Assembly (NCBI GenBank): GCA_002791215.1
Contig: PFWQ01000011.1
Location: forward strand, 1-5,839
Origin: a candidate division SR1 bacterium CG_4_9_14_3_um_filter_40_9
Lineage (GTDB): Bacteria; Patescibacteriota; Gracilibacteria; Absconditabacterales; Absconditicoccaceae
Reading direction: 5' to 3'
Length of the DNA stretch: 5,839 nt
Position 1 is the stretch's first letter; each line of letters starts with the position of its first letter. Shown here piece after piece: positions 1-5,839 of this stretch. The notes beneath the pieces were generated by a model that saw nothing but the letters and a program-made list of their open reading frames with translations, ran no database searches and was not told the DNA's origin. Position numbers and translations under genes: made by a program.

Positions 1-54
1 TAAGCACCAAATTAGTATTCATAACAATCATTTTATATATAAAGCACCGGCGTA

Positions 55-76
55 GAGACGAACCATGGTGCGTCTC
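55..76. repeat. Palindromic GAGACG...CGTCTC element
   Basis: GAGACG (55-60) and CGTCTC (71-76) are perfect inverted arms around a 10-nt centre that itself contains the palindrome ACCATGGT (62-69). The RNA or single strand could form a long imperfect hairpin. A second nested pair, GCACC (44-48) and GGTGC (67-71), gives an alternative fold. The form TAGAGACG...CGTCTC resembles short palindromic repeats I recall from many bacterial genomes, notably cyanobacteria; that resemblance is from memory and untested. No T-run follows, so it is not a clear terminator. Confidence 0.55.
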
Positions 77-166
77 ATGTTTAACAGCGAAAAAGAGTAA
101 AATGTCAACCCAAATATTTGCAATATTTTCAATTCCGAATATAATTAAAGAGCAAATAAAAACAAG

Positions 167-219
167 TTTTATCGCGAATTTATCTGCCTCTGGCAGACAG
201 AGTGAGCTTTTATCGCGAA
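167..219. repeat. 12-bp direct repeat flanking a small hairpin
   Basis: TTTTATCGCGAA occurs exactly at 167-178 and 208-219, 41 bp start to start (about four helical turns). Between the copies is a 6-bp hairpin with a 3-nt loop (TCTGCC 183-188, GGCAGA 192-197). A shorter relative, GTTTATCGC, follows at about 222-230. The pair lies 44 bp and more upstream of the pilB start, so it could be a tandem binding site for a regulator or the remains of a small repeat element. The sequence alone does not decide. Confidence 0.5.
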
Positions 220-238
220 GCGTTTATCGCACAAAGTG

Positions 239-250
239 CTTTTATCTATA
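239..250 (+). promoter_or_regulatory. Shared 12-mer CTTTTATCTATA upstream of pilB
   Basis: CTTTTATCTATA lies 12 nt before the pilB ATG. Exactly the same 12-mer lies upstream of pilC (1606-1617), 18 nt before its ATG. Neither start has a recognisable Shine-Dalgarno sequence. The motif is A/T-rich, so it could be part of a promoter (-10-like TATA), a leader element, or a simple A/T coincidence. The exact identity at the same relative place before two adjacent genes favours a functional or duplicated leader. Confidence 0.35.
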
Positions 251-262
251 TGTATATACTTT

Positions 263-1603
263 ATGGCAAACATCGATTACAAGCAAAGATTGGATGATGC
301 GATTCTGCAATCAGATGTAGTGAAAATTTTTGATAATCTTTTGACGATCGCCGTAGAAAAAGGTGCATCAGATATTCATATCGAACCACTGGAAAACTAT
401 TGTAGGATAAGGATCAGAATTGATGGCATCCTCGAAGAACTCGTGCAATATCCCAAAACTCTTCATGAAAGCATCGTTTCCAAGTTTAAGATAGAATCCG
501 GCCAGATGAGGCCAGATGAAAAAAGGCTACCGCAAGATGCGAGAGTTTCTGCAATAACGCAGACGGATAAAGAAGTCGATCTCCGTGCAAATACTTTCCC
601 TACCGTACGAGGCGAAAAACTGGAAATGCGTATTGTGGACAAATCACTTAAGATCCCACCATTGGAAGAATTATGACTAGAAGGAAGTAATTTAAATATC
701 ATCTACAAAAATCTGAGCTTCCCAAATGGAATCATCCTTGCGACAGGACCCACAGGATCAGGCAAGACGACGACATTGTATGCGTGTCTAGATTATGTGA
801 ATACGTCAGAAGTGAATATCATCACCTACGAAGATCCAGTGGAAAACAAGATGCGTGGACTCAATCAAGCGCAGATCAGAGCAGATATCGGATTCACTTT
901 TGCGAGTGGATTAAGATGAGGACTGAGACAAGATCCTGATATCATCATGGTATGAGAAGTTCGTGATAAAGAGACCTTGGATATGGCGATGGAATCGGCC
1001 ATGACCTGACACTTAGTATTCTCTACTATTCATACCAATTCAGCTGCAGAGACAATCACCAGAGTATACAATTTAGGTGCGAAACCATATATGCTTGCAG
1101 GTACTTTCAATCTTGTCTTGGCAGAAAGACTTGCCAGAAGAGTATGCGAACATTGTAAGACCACCAAATCAGTGCTCGACGATCCGAAATTTGCGTATGC
1201 AAAAGATAGCTTCAAAAACTTTAACGCAGATCTGCTCAAGAAAGAAATCCTAGCAAGAAATATAAGCCAGGAACAACGGGATACCTTTATCCAGAAAGGC
1301 ATCATAACCGTAGGCACAGGGAAAGATCCCAAAACGGGGGAGACGTGTCCGATATGCGGATGATTGTGATACAAAGGCAGAATCTGATTATTCGAGCTTA
1401 TGGATTACACGGAGGAATTGAAAAATATGCTCCTCAATGGGAAATCAGTATTTGAGATAGAGAATCTCACTCTCCAAAACGGAATGATCAACCTAGAAAG
1501 AGATGGTGTATTCAAAGTCATCAAAGGGATAACAACACTTGATGAAGTATACAGATACGTCAAAACAAAATTCCAAGACAGCTACACTACCATGAAACAA
1601 TAA
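263..1603 (+). CDS. pilB: Short PilB/GspE-type pilus assembly ATPase (TGA = Gly)
   Basis: Cytoplasmic hexameric ATPase that powers pilin or pseudopilin polymerisation by a type IV pilus, competence or type II secretion-like machine. It is 446 aa when TGA is read as Gly. The N2 domain starts almost at once (GASDIHIEP, about residues 30-38). Walker A GPTGSGKT is residues 162-169 (K168). Walker [15 protein letters not shown] is 222-235 (E232), and the His box [12 protein letters not shown] is about 248-259. A zinc-type tetracysteine, C295xxC298 and C362xxC365, marks PilB/GspE rather than PilT. Seven in-frame TGAs (codons 138, 219, 231, 249, 367, 369, 375) fall mostly where the family has glycine. 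The ATG at 263 is chosen; GTG at 236 is the only other start, because the frame closes at 146. The N-terminal domain (MshEN/N1) common in PilB is absent. There is no clear ribosome binding site. Stop is TAA. Confidence 0.95.
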
Positions 1604-1605
1604 AT

Positions 1606-1635
1606 CTTTTATCTATAATCTATTATCTATCGTAT
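1606..1635 (+). promoter_or_regulatory. A/T-rich leader with TATAAT box before pilC
   Basis: The 32-nt gap between pilB and pilC holds the 12-mer CTTTTATCTATA (1606-1617) overlapping a perfect TATAAT (1614-1619), followed by the near-repeat CTATTATCTAT (1620-1630). If TATAAT is used as a -10, transcription would start around 1626 and leave a leader of about 10 nt. No good -35 is visible at the usual distance, and the genes are close enough to be co-transcribed from upstream. No Shine-Dalgarno sequence precedes the ATG at 1636. Confidence 0.35.
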
Positions 1636-2739
1636 ATGAGCGAAATCATTGAACAGAAAATAATCAAAGCCGACTTCTTCCAGAAGTTGATTATCAAATT
1701 GAATGCGCCGAGCCTGGCAGTCAAGACAAATTTTTTCAGATTATTGGCCTTAGCGGAAAACGCAGGATTGGGAATCAGAGAGGCATTGATATCCATAAAG
1801 AGATCAGAGACCAACAAATGACTTTTGATTATTATAGATGATTTGATCAATCAGCTCACGCAAGGATTACCTTTTTCACAAGCGTTAGCAAATCATGACT
1901 ACATATTCAAACCAGACGAAATTGCACTCATCCAGGCAGCAGAAACCATTGGTAACCTGCCAAAAGTACTTGGAGAAATTGCAGATGAATTGGAAAATAC
2001 GCAAAGGATAAATCAGAAGATTAAGAAAGCTGCAACCTATCCGGTAATTCTTTTGATATTCGCCGTGATAGCAGTGGTAATATTATTGATTTACGTGATG
2101 CCGACAGTTGTCGGACTATTCCCGACACAAGAAAGCCTGCCTTCTATCACCAAATTTATGCTGGGGATATCAGGATTCCTCAAAATCTACCGATTTCTTC
2201 TTACTGCAGGGATCATAGGATTGGTGTTGCTTTATAAATTTTCATACCGTTTTGTCCTTCCATTCAAAATAGTCATCGACAAAATCATGATCAAACTGCC
2301 GGCAATCTGAGGAGTGACAAAAACATTTCACATGTACAGATTCTCAAATCTTCTAGGTCAGCTGTACGGCGGAGGAGTAAGCCCCGTACTTGCGCTGCAG
2401 CTCCTAGGAAATATCTTCAACAACTTTCATTACAAAAAAAAGGTATTGGAGATCAAAGAAGATCTAGAAGCTGGATTTACTTTCGCAGAATCTATGCAAT
2501 GATCAGATCTCTTCGACCAGATATTGATACAGATTATCCATGTAGGTGAAGAGACAGGAAATATAAGCGAAGTACTCAAAAAGATGTCGTATTTTTACCG
2601 CGATTTATTACAAACAAAAATAGATATCCTGATGTCATTCTTGGAACCATTCATGATGGCGTGAATTGCAGTCATCATAGGTATGATAGTCGCGTCAATT
2701 TTCTTGCCTATGGCCGATTTGGTGAATGTCATACAATAA
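1636..2739 (+). CDS. pilC: PilC/GspF-type inner-membrane platform protein (TGA = Gly)
   Basis: Polytopic membrane platform on which the PilB ATPase acts during pilus or pseudopilus assembly. It is 367 aa, slightly short of the roughly 400 usual for the family. Two T2SSF domains are visible, about residues 32-135 and 232-355. The second has the hallmark GEETG (304-308) and an EPF...LP segment at the C-terminus. Likely membrane helices are about 136-160, 187-207 and 336-359. Four TGA codons are read as Gly at residues 62, 225, 289 and 343; the last lies where relatives usually have a small residue or Gly after the LEP motif. In the standard code the gene would break into pieces at 1821, 2310 and 2502. 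It starts 32 nt after pilB and ends TAA, 22 nt before the next gene, which points to one operon. No Shine-Dalgarno sequence is seen. Confidence 0.93.
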
Positions 2740-2761
2740 AATTTAAAATTACTACAGGCGC

Positions 2762-3562
2762 ATGAAAAAAACAACGAGCAAAAAAAACAACGAATTATTG
2801 GCAATAGTCTATCATCTGATAGTAGCTATTGCTATATTTTTTCTCGTCTATGCGCTCAACAATTTTACTCATGCCGCATCTGGAAATCTCACCATCATCA
2901 ACGAGCCAGTACAGACATCCCGAAACGTCGGGACGTCTCAACAAGCGGTCACCTATGAAGACCTCAGTAGCAAAAGTTTTAAACTCATCATCCTTCACAT
3001 AAAAATCTGAACTAGTAAGGGCAATCTGGATGTCTTGAAACTCAATATTGACAACGATATATTGGAAACCATAAACGATGCTGAAAACCTGGTGAGGGAA
3101 GACATCATAGAAAATCTCAAGAACACAAGTAACAAGACAGCGACGCTGAATACATATCTACAAAATATGGATACTACGCTCAACAAAGGGAACTTTTTCA
3201 TTATGATTCTGGATCAGGATGTCAGCACTCGCACCCAACAAATGAATGGGTGCATCGCAGAAAAAAAGATTTCCGATCAGAATTATTTCACCAGCATAAA
3301 TTATTATGACCAGCAATGAATGATCGAAGCGCTCAAAAAATCGACGACATATAATGCGTGCATAGCACAGACAAGATTGGAGATAAATGCCAAGACAGCT
3401 ATCGTAGAAAAGCTGAAATTCTATTATGGCCTCCTCAAGACCAAATACGATTTCTTATCGTTGAAACAAGAAACCATACTAAAAAATATAAATGTGCTGG
3501 ATGCAGATATCCTGCAAGAGCTCGATACAATAAACACTACACTCAATACCTATAATTTCTAA
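2762..3562 (+). CDS. Membrane-anchored or secreted helical protein, unknown family, downstream of pilC
   Basis: I do not recognise this 266-aa protein. A lysine-rich N-terminus (MKKTTSKKNN) is followed by a hydrophobic helix at about residues 12-32. A plausible signal-peptidase site follows (THA at 36-38), so it is either anchored by one segment or cleaved and exported. The remainder is charged, predicted mostly helical, and rich in N, T, K, I and L. It has only two cysteines, C164 and C200, each in the local motif N-G/A-C-I-A-E/Q, which suggests a small internal duplication or a disulfide clamp. Two TGA codons are read as Gly (residues 83 and 186). It lies 22 nt after pilC and is probably in the same operon. 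A PilN/PilO-like or other accessory role in the pilus machine is possible from position and topology, but no motif shows it. Stop is TAA; no clear ribosome binding site precedes the ATG. Confidence 0.85.
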
Positions 3563-3566
3563 TTGA

Positions 3567-3597
3567 GACGCCGAAAGTTCCAAAGAACTTTAACGTC
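3567..3597 (+). repeat. Hairpin AAAGTTC/GAACTTT with outer GACG/CGTC arms
   Basis: AAAGTTC (3574-3580) pairs with GAACTTT (3585-3591) across a CAAA loop. An internal loop (CCG / AA) separates this stem from outer arms GACG (3567-3570) and CGTC (3594-3597). It begins five bases after the stop codon of the preceding gene and lies directly before a second hairpin. The outer GAGACG resembles the arm of the palindrome at 55-76. It may be part of the transcription end structure or a dispersed repeat. Confidence 0.55.
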
Positions 3598-3600
3598 GAA

Positions 3601-3630
3601 ATTATCCAGCAAAGCTGGATAATGTTTCTT
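3601..3630 (+). terminator. Probable rho-independent terminator
   Basis: A perfect 10-bp stem, ATTATCCAGC (3601-3610) with GCTGGATAAT (3614-3623), closes on a 3-nt AAA loop and is followed by a modest U-rich tail, GTTTCTT (3624-3630). It lies 38 nt after the third gene's stop and just before a TATAAT box, so it plausibly ends the pilB-pilC operon. The tail is weaker than in classical terminators. The perfect symmetry means it could also work for the opposite strand. Confidence 0.55.
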
Positions 3631-3634
3631 GAAG

Positions 3635-3640
3635 TATAAT
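3635..3640 (+). promoter_or_regulatory. Candidate -10 box (TATAAT) for the following gene
   Basis: A perfect TATAAT stands 22 nt before the ATG at 3663. That would place the transcription start near 3647 and leave a leader of about 16 nt. It follows the hairpin terminator directly, which fits a new transcription unit. No convincing -35 is present, because the terminator stem occupies that position. Confidence 0.35.
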
Positions 3641-3662
3641 AACAAATCACTATCATCAGAGC

Positions 3663-4976
3663 ATGGATCAGATTCTATCAAGTAATAAACAGACAAAACA
3701 TGGCATACTGATACTCTATATAGCATTGTGATGAATGATACTTTTTCTCGTAAATAAAGCGCCGATACGAGATACCTTATATAGTTTTTATACAGGCTAC
3801 GAAACCACTAATTCCATAGAAACATACTCATGAATCACAGATCTGCCGACAGAAGTACAGGAACAGATAGATGAAATCGAATCTTATCAATTTTTCAAAG
3901 AACACAACTATCCTGAAGCGATCAGGGCGATCACCTGACAGAGCAGTAGGAGCTATTACAACCTTGGGACGCTTAAGACGCTCCGAGCATACAACCAAGC
4001 CTTATGAAGCACGCTTTCATGACTCCAAAAAGCGAGATATCTTATCGCAGATGCCTACAAAGATTTTGATACCGCAGAAAAGATCAAACTCAATGACACA
4101 CTAGATACCTATATACAAGTGAACAAAATACTTTCACAAAAACTTTGAACCATTATCCAAGTCAAAACATGTTATGGAGAATATAGCGCGATTATCGAAG
4201 CATTGCAGGGATTCACAAGTCAGTTGAATGATACAAAATCTTTACTTGCAGATGAAGAAAAAAAGATAGATGCCAATAAACGCATAGATGCAGAATGTCT
4301 GCAGAATCTCAAAAACATCAACACAGCGAGTCAGATACAGCTTAATCAATTACAGCATCAAATAGAGGGATACGATAGGATATACAAATCTGATTTCGTT
4401 GACAGCATCAACCAGCCCATCGGCTGTCTAAACAGCAATATGACAGACATCGGACCTGCGATAGATGATGCACAGAAATCAGTGAACGAATTCACGGACA
4501 GTCACAAAAATACCATAACAGCGCTCGGCTCTCAAGACCAAGACATCATAAAAAGCCTCTGCGACTTTTCAAAAAATGATGCTCAGATAAACGAGCAGAT
4601 AGATAATTCGCTTAGCGAACTCCTTCAACAATTGCAAAATAACTTGGATCAGAAACAGCAACAAAGCCAAAAAAACAGCGACGAGAATGAAAATCGTCAG
4701 ACATCATCTGAAGAGAATCATCAGACACCTGCCCTCGAGACTTCGGGGTCCTCCGATGATATACAATACAAAAATGTCTTTGAAGAAGATGAGCTGAAAC
4801 TTCTCCAACAGATTGACACCAACAACAAATCGCTCATCCAGCAGATACAAAACATCAAATGAGCGGGCAGATATAATGCGAAATCTTTACTCAACAAACT
4901 CTTTGAAGATTTCTATGGTGAGACATCGACCTTTGAAGAGATTTTACAACCAAGTAACACACAATCTAAACGATAG
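3663..4976 (+). CDS. Membrane-anchored protein with TPR-like stretch, four spaced cysteines and low-complexity linker, unknown family
   Basis: Unrecognised 437-aa protein, broken into fragments in the standard code by eight TGA codons (residues 23, 24, 57, 92, 115, 120, 162, 400), all read here as Gly. A single hydrophobic helix covers about residues 14-31 and contains a tandem TGA-TGA (GG). Residues about 70-135 look weakly TPR-like (FFKEHNYPEAI, then SYYNLG). A long helical part follows with cysteines C170, C212, C255 and C300, spaced 42, 43 and 45 residues. A Q/N/S/E-rich linker at about 320-368 leads to a short helical tail ending NTQSKR. The topology suggests a cytoplasmic N-terminus and an extracytoplasmic body. 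It resembles the preceding unknown gene in plan (N-terminal anchor, helices, paired Cys), so the two may be related or act together. The ATG at 3663 is chosen because it puts the anchor at the N-terminus. Stop is TAG; no Shine-Dalgarno sequence is seen. Confidence 0.85.
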
Positions 4977-5055
4977 GCCCGTCATTGCGAGGCACGAAGC
5001 AATCTAGCACAAATACTCATTTTACGCCTTTTACTTTTTTCACTTCTTTTACGTT
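4977..5055. other. Intergenic gap with repeat and pyrimidine-rich tract
   Basis: This 79-nt gap between the TAG at 4974 and the lgt start holds the repeat described separately (4980-5005), then a strongly pyrimidine-rich tract (5019-5055) with CTTTTAC at 5028-5034 and 5046-5052. The T-rich stretch after an imperfect hairpin could act as a weak terminator. No convincing -10 or ribosome binding site for lgt is visible, so read-through from the preceding gene is possible. Confidence 0.5.
4980..5005. repeat. CGTCATTGCGAG...GAAGCAATCT dispersed-type repeat
   Basis: The sequence reads CGTCATTGCGAG, then GCAC, then GAAGCAATCT. It contains the inverted pair ATTGC (4984-4988) and GCAAT (4999-5003). 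I recall very similar short intergenic repeats (CATTGCGAG...CGAAGCAATC) from many unrelated bacterial genomes, including Rickettsia-like and uncultured lineages. The likeness is from memory and was not searched. The copy starts three bases after the TAG of the preceding gene, a typical intergenic place for a REP-like or MITE-like element. Confidence 0.6.
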
Positions 5056-5839
5056 TTGATAGCATTCAATTTAGGAGGACTCGAAGTCCATCGATACGGC
5101 ATATTCTATTTCGTCAGCTTTATTGTCTGATATTTCTTCCTGAGATATATAGGCAAGACAAAGCTTTTTAAAAACAGACCCAAGCTTCAGAATATATTGG
5201 AAAAGGGGAGTGAGGACATAATTCTGTATGCATTATTGTGAATCCTTATAGGAGGAAGATTGTGACATATACTCATCTACGGTAACGGATATTATTTCTC
5301 TCATCTAGGAGAAATGCTTCAGATATGGAAAGGATGAATGTCTTTCATCGGAAGCATGATAGGAGTCGGCGTAGCTTTCCTCATATTCAGAAAGATCAAA
5401 AAATTGGATCGGACAGAATTCTTATTGCTCTTTGATTGTATACTCGCTATAGTGCCTTTCGGCATCATGATAGGCAGACTGGGTAATTTCTTCAATCAAG
5501 AACTCTATGGTATTGTGGTGGGACCCTTGCTACCAAAATTATGATACCCATTATTTTCCATCCTCAATGACCTGCATGTCTTCCATGTGTATCCAGCAGT
5601 TGATGAATTCCTCAGGATAAATACCAATTTCCTCTCCATGTTTTTTGAAGGATTCGCAATTCTTGTGGTTACGCTAAGCATCATGTATCACTGGATCAAA
5701 AACAAAAGATATTGCACAGGACAGATAGCAGGAATCTTCCTCGTAATGTATAGTACCATCAGATTCGTATTGGAATATCTCAGAGCTGACAGCCAAGAAG
5801 AATTCATAGGAATGCTGACCAAAAGCCAGTGGTTTTTCG
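5056..5839 (+). CDS. lgt: Prolipoprotein diacylglyceryl transferase, 3' end outside window (TGA = Gly)
   Basis: Polytopic membrane enzyme that moves diacylglycerol from phosphatidylglycerol to the lipobox cysteine of prolipoproteins. 261 residues are visible; only the last 20-30 are missing. Recognised by LGGLEVHRYG (about 6-15), GGRLGHILIY, KGGMSFIGSMIG (about 92-103), the signature GRLGNFFNQELYG (140-152: R141, N144, E149, G152) and IRFVLEYLR (R236 matches E. coli R239). Five TGAs read as Gly (residues 25, 62, 70, 94, 163), including GGR and GGM. The TTG at 5056 is the only usable start: the frame is closed by TAG at 5005 and has no ATG or GTG before the RYG motif, and it gives the usual short N-terminus. 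Odd points: Ile98 stands where the family has His (E. coli H103), and HPSQLYE is not recognisable near 188-199. No ribosome binding site is seen. Confidence 0.92.

Larger units (their letters stand above)
1..262. other. Intergenic region with inverted and direct repeats, no convincing gene
   Basis: No supportable gene lies here. The region holds a GAGACG/CGTCTC inverted repeat (55-76), a TCTGCC/GGCAGA hairpin (183-197), a 12-bp direct repeat TTTTATCGCGAA (167-178 and 208-219) with a partial third copy near 222-231, and two copies of AAGCACC (2-8 and 42-48). A short ATG frame (102-320) runs into the next gene and ends at a true TAG, but I could not tie it to any family with confidence. The A/T-rich stretch TTTTATATATAA (31-40) could hold a promoter box, but no paired -35 is visible. 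The region probably carries the regulatory sequences of the pilB operon plus remnants of dispersed repeats. Confidence 0.6.

Noticed and set aside
102..320. 72-codon ORF overlapping the pilB start
   Set aside because: It overlaps pilB by 58 nt in another frame and crosses the hairpin and direct repeats. Its N-terminus faintly recalls 2'-5' RNA ligase starts but has no supporting motif.
1030..1374. 114-codon minus-strand ORF
   Set aside because: It lies wholly inside pilB, antisense to the conserved His box and zinc region; it is a shadow of the real gene.
263..2739. Reading pilB and pilC as pseudogenes broken by stop codons
   Set aside because: The only interruptions are TGA, and many sit at family glycines. 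No TAA, TAG or frameshift occurs, so recoding explains them better than decay.
3567..3623. CRISPR-like or attC-like structure from the two hairpins
   Set aside because: There are only two hairpins of different sequence, no repeated spacer unit and no integrase-type boxes; a terminator is simpler.
3871..4104. 77-codon plus-strand ORF in another frame
   Set aside because: It is a shadow of the large unknown gene, which is continuous through this stretch once TGA is read as Gly. The ORF matches no family I recognise.
5073..5078. AGGAGG as a ribosome binding site for lgt
   Set aside because: No ATG, GTG or TTG in the lgt frame follows within a useful distance. A later start would remove the conserved RYG motif, and the bases encode GlyGly of LGGL.
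263..5839. TGA as Trp (table 4) or selenocysteine
   Set aside because: Motif positions need Gly (VGE, TGH, GGM). TGG is used for Trp, and 26 selenocysteines at glycine sites would be implausible.

Overview
The window carries five genes, all on the + strand, from a bacterium that reads UGA as glycine (translation table 25). This code is known from the candidate phyla Gracilibacteria (BD1-5) and Absconditabacteria (SR1) of the CPR/Patescibacteria. In the standard code the region breaks into about twenty short ORFs. With TGA = Gly it becomes five long frames holding 26 in-frame TGA codons. Many of these fall on invariant family glycines: VGE, TGH, the GxGYkGRxG motif of the pilus ATPase, and GGR and GGM of Lgt. 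TGG still encodes Trp (for example IW just before GGM in Lgt). All four complete genes end in TAA or TAG. I cannot tell from this window which of the two phyla it is.

Layout. Positions 1-262: intergenic, rich in inverted and direct repeats, no convincing gene. 263-1603: short PilB/GspE-type assembly ATPase. 1636-2739: PilC/GspF-type inner-membrane platform protein. 2762-3562: membrane-anchored or secreted helical protein of unknown family with two cysteines. 3563-3662: two hairpins (probable terminator) followed by a TATAAT box. 3663-4976: larger membrane-anchored protein with a weak TPR-like stretch, a long helical part with four evenly spaced cysteines, and a Q/N/S/E-rich linker; unknown family. 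4977-5055: short dispersed-type repeat and a pyrimidine-rich tract. 5056 to the window end: lgt (prolipoprotein diacylglyceryl transferase), lacking only its last residues.

The first three genes are tightly spaced (32 and 22 nt) and probably form an operon. PilB and PilC are the cytoplasmic motor and platform of a type IV pilus, competence pseudopilus or type II secretion-like machine. The two unknown proteins each have one N-terminal membrane segment and a mainly helical extracytoplasmic part, so they are candidates for lineage-specific envelope components of that machine. No pilin, prepilin peptidase, PilT, PilM/N/O or secretin is in the window. Lgt would act separately, lipidating exported lipoproteins. 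Its sequence is odd: the position of the conserved His of the GGMSFHG motif is Ile and the HPSQLYE motif is not recognisable.
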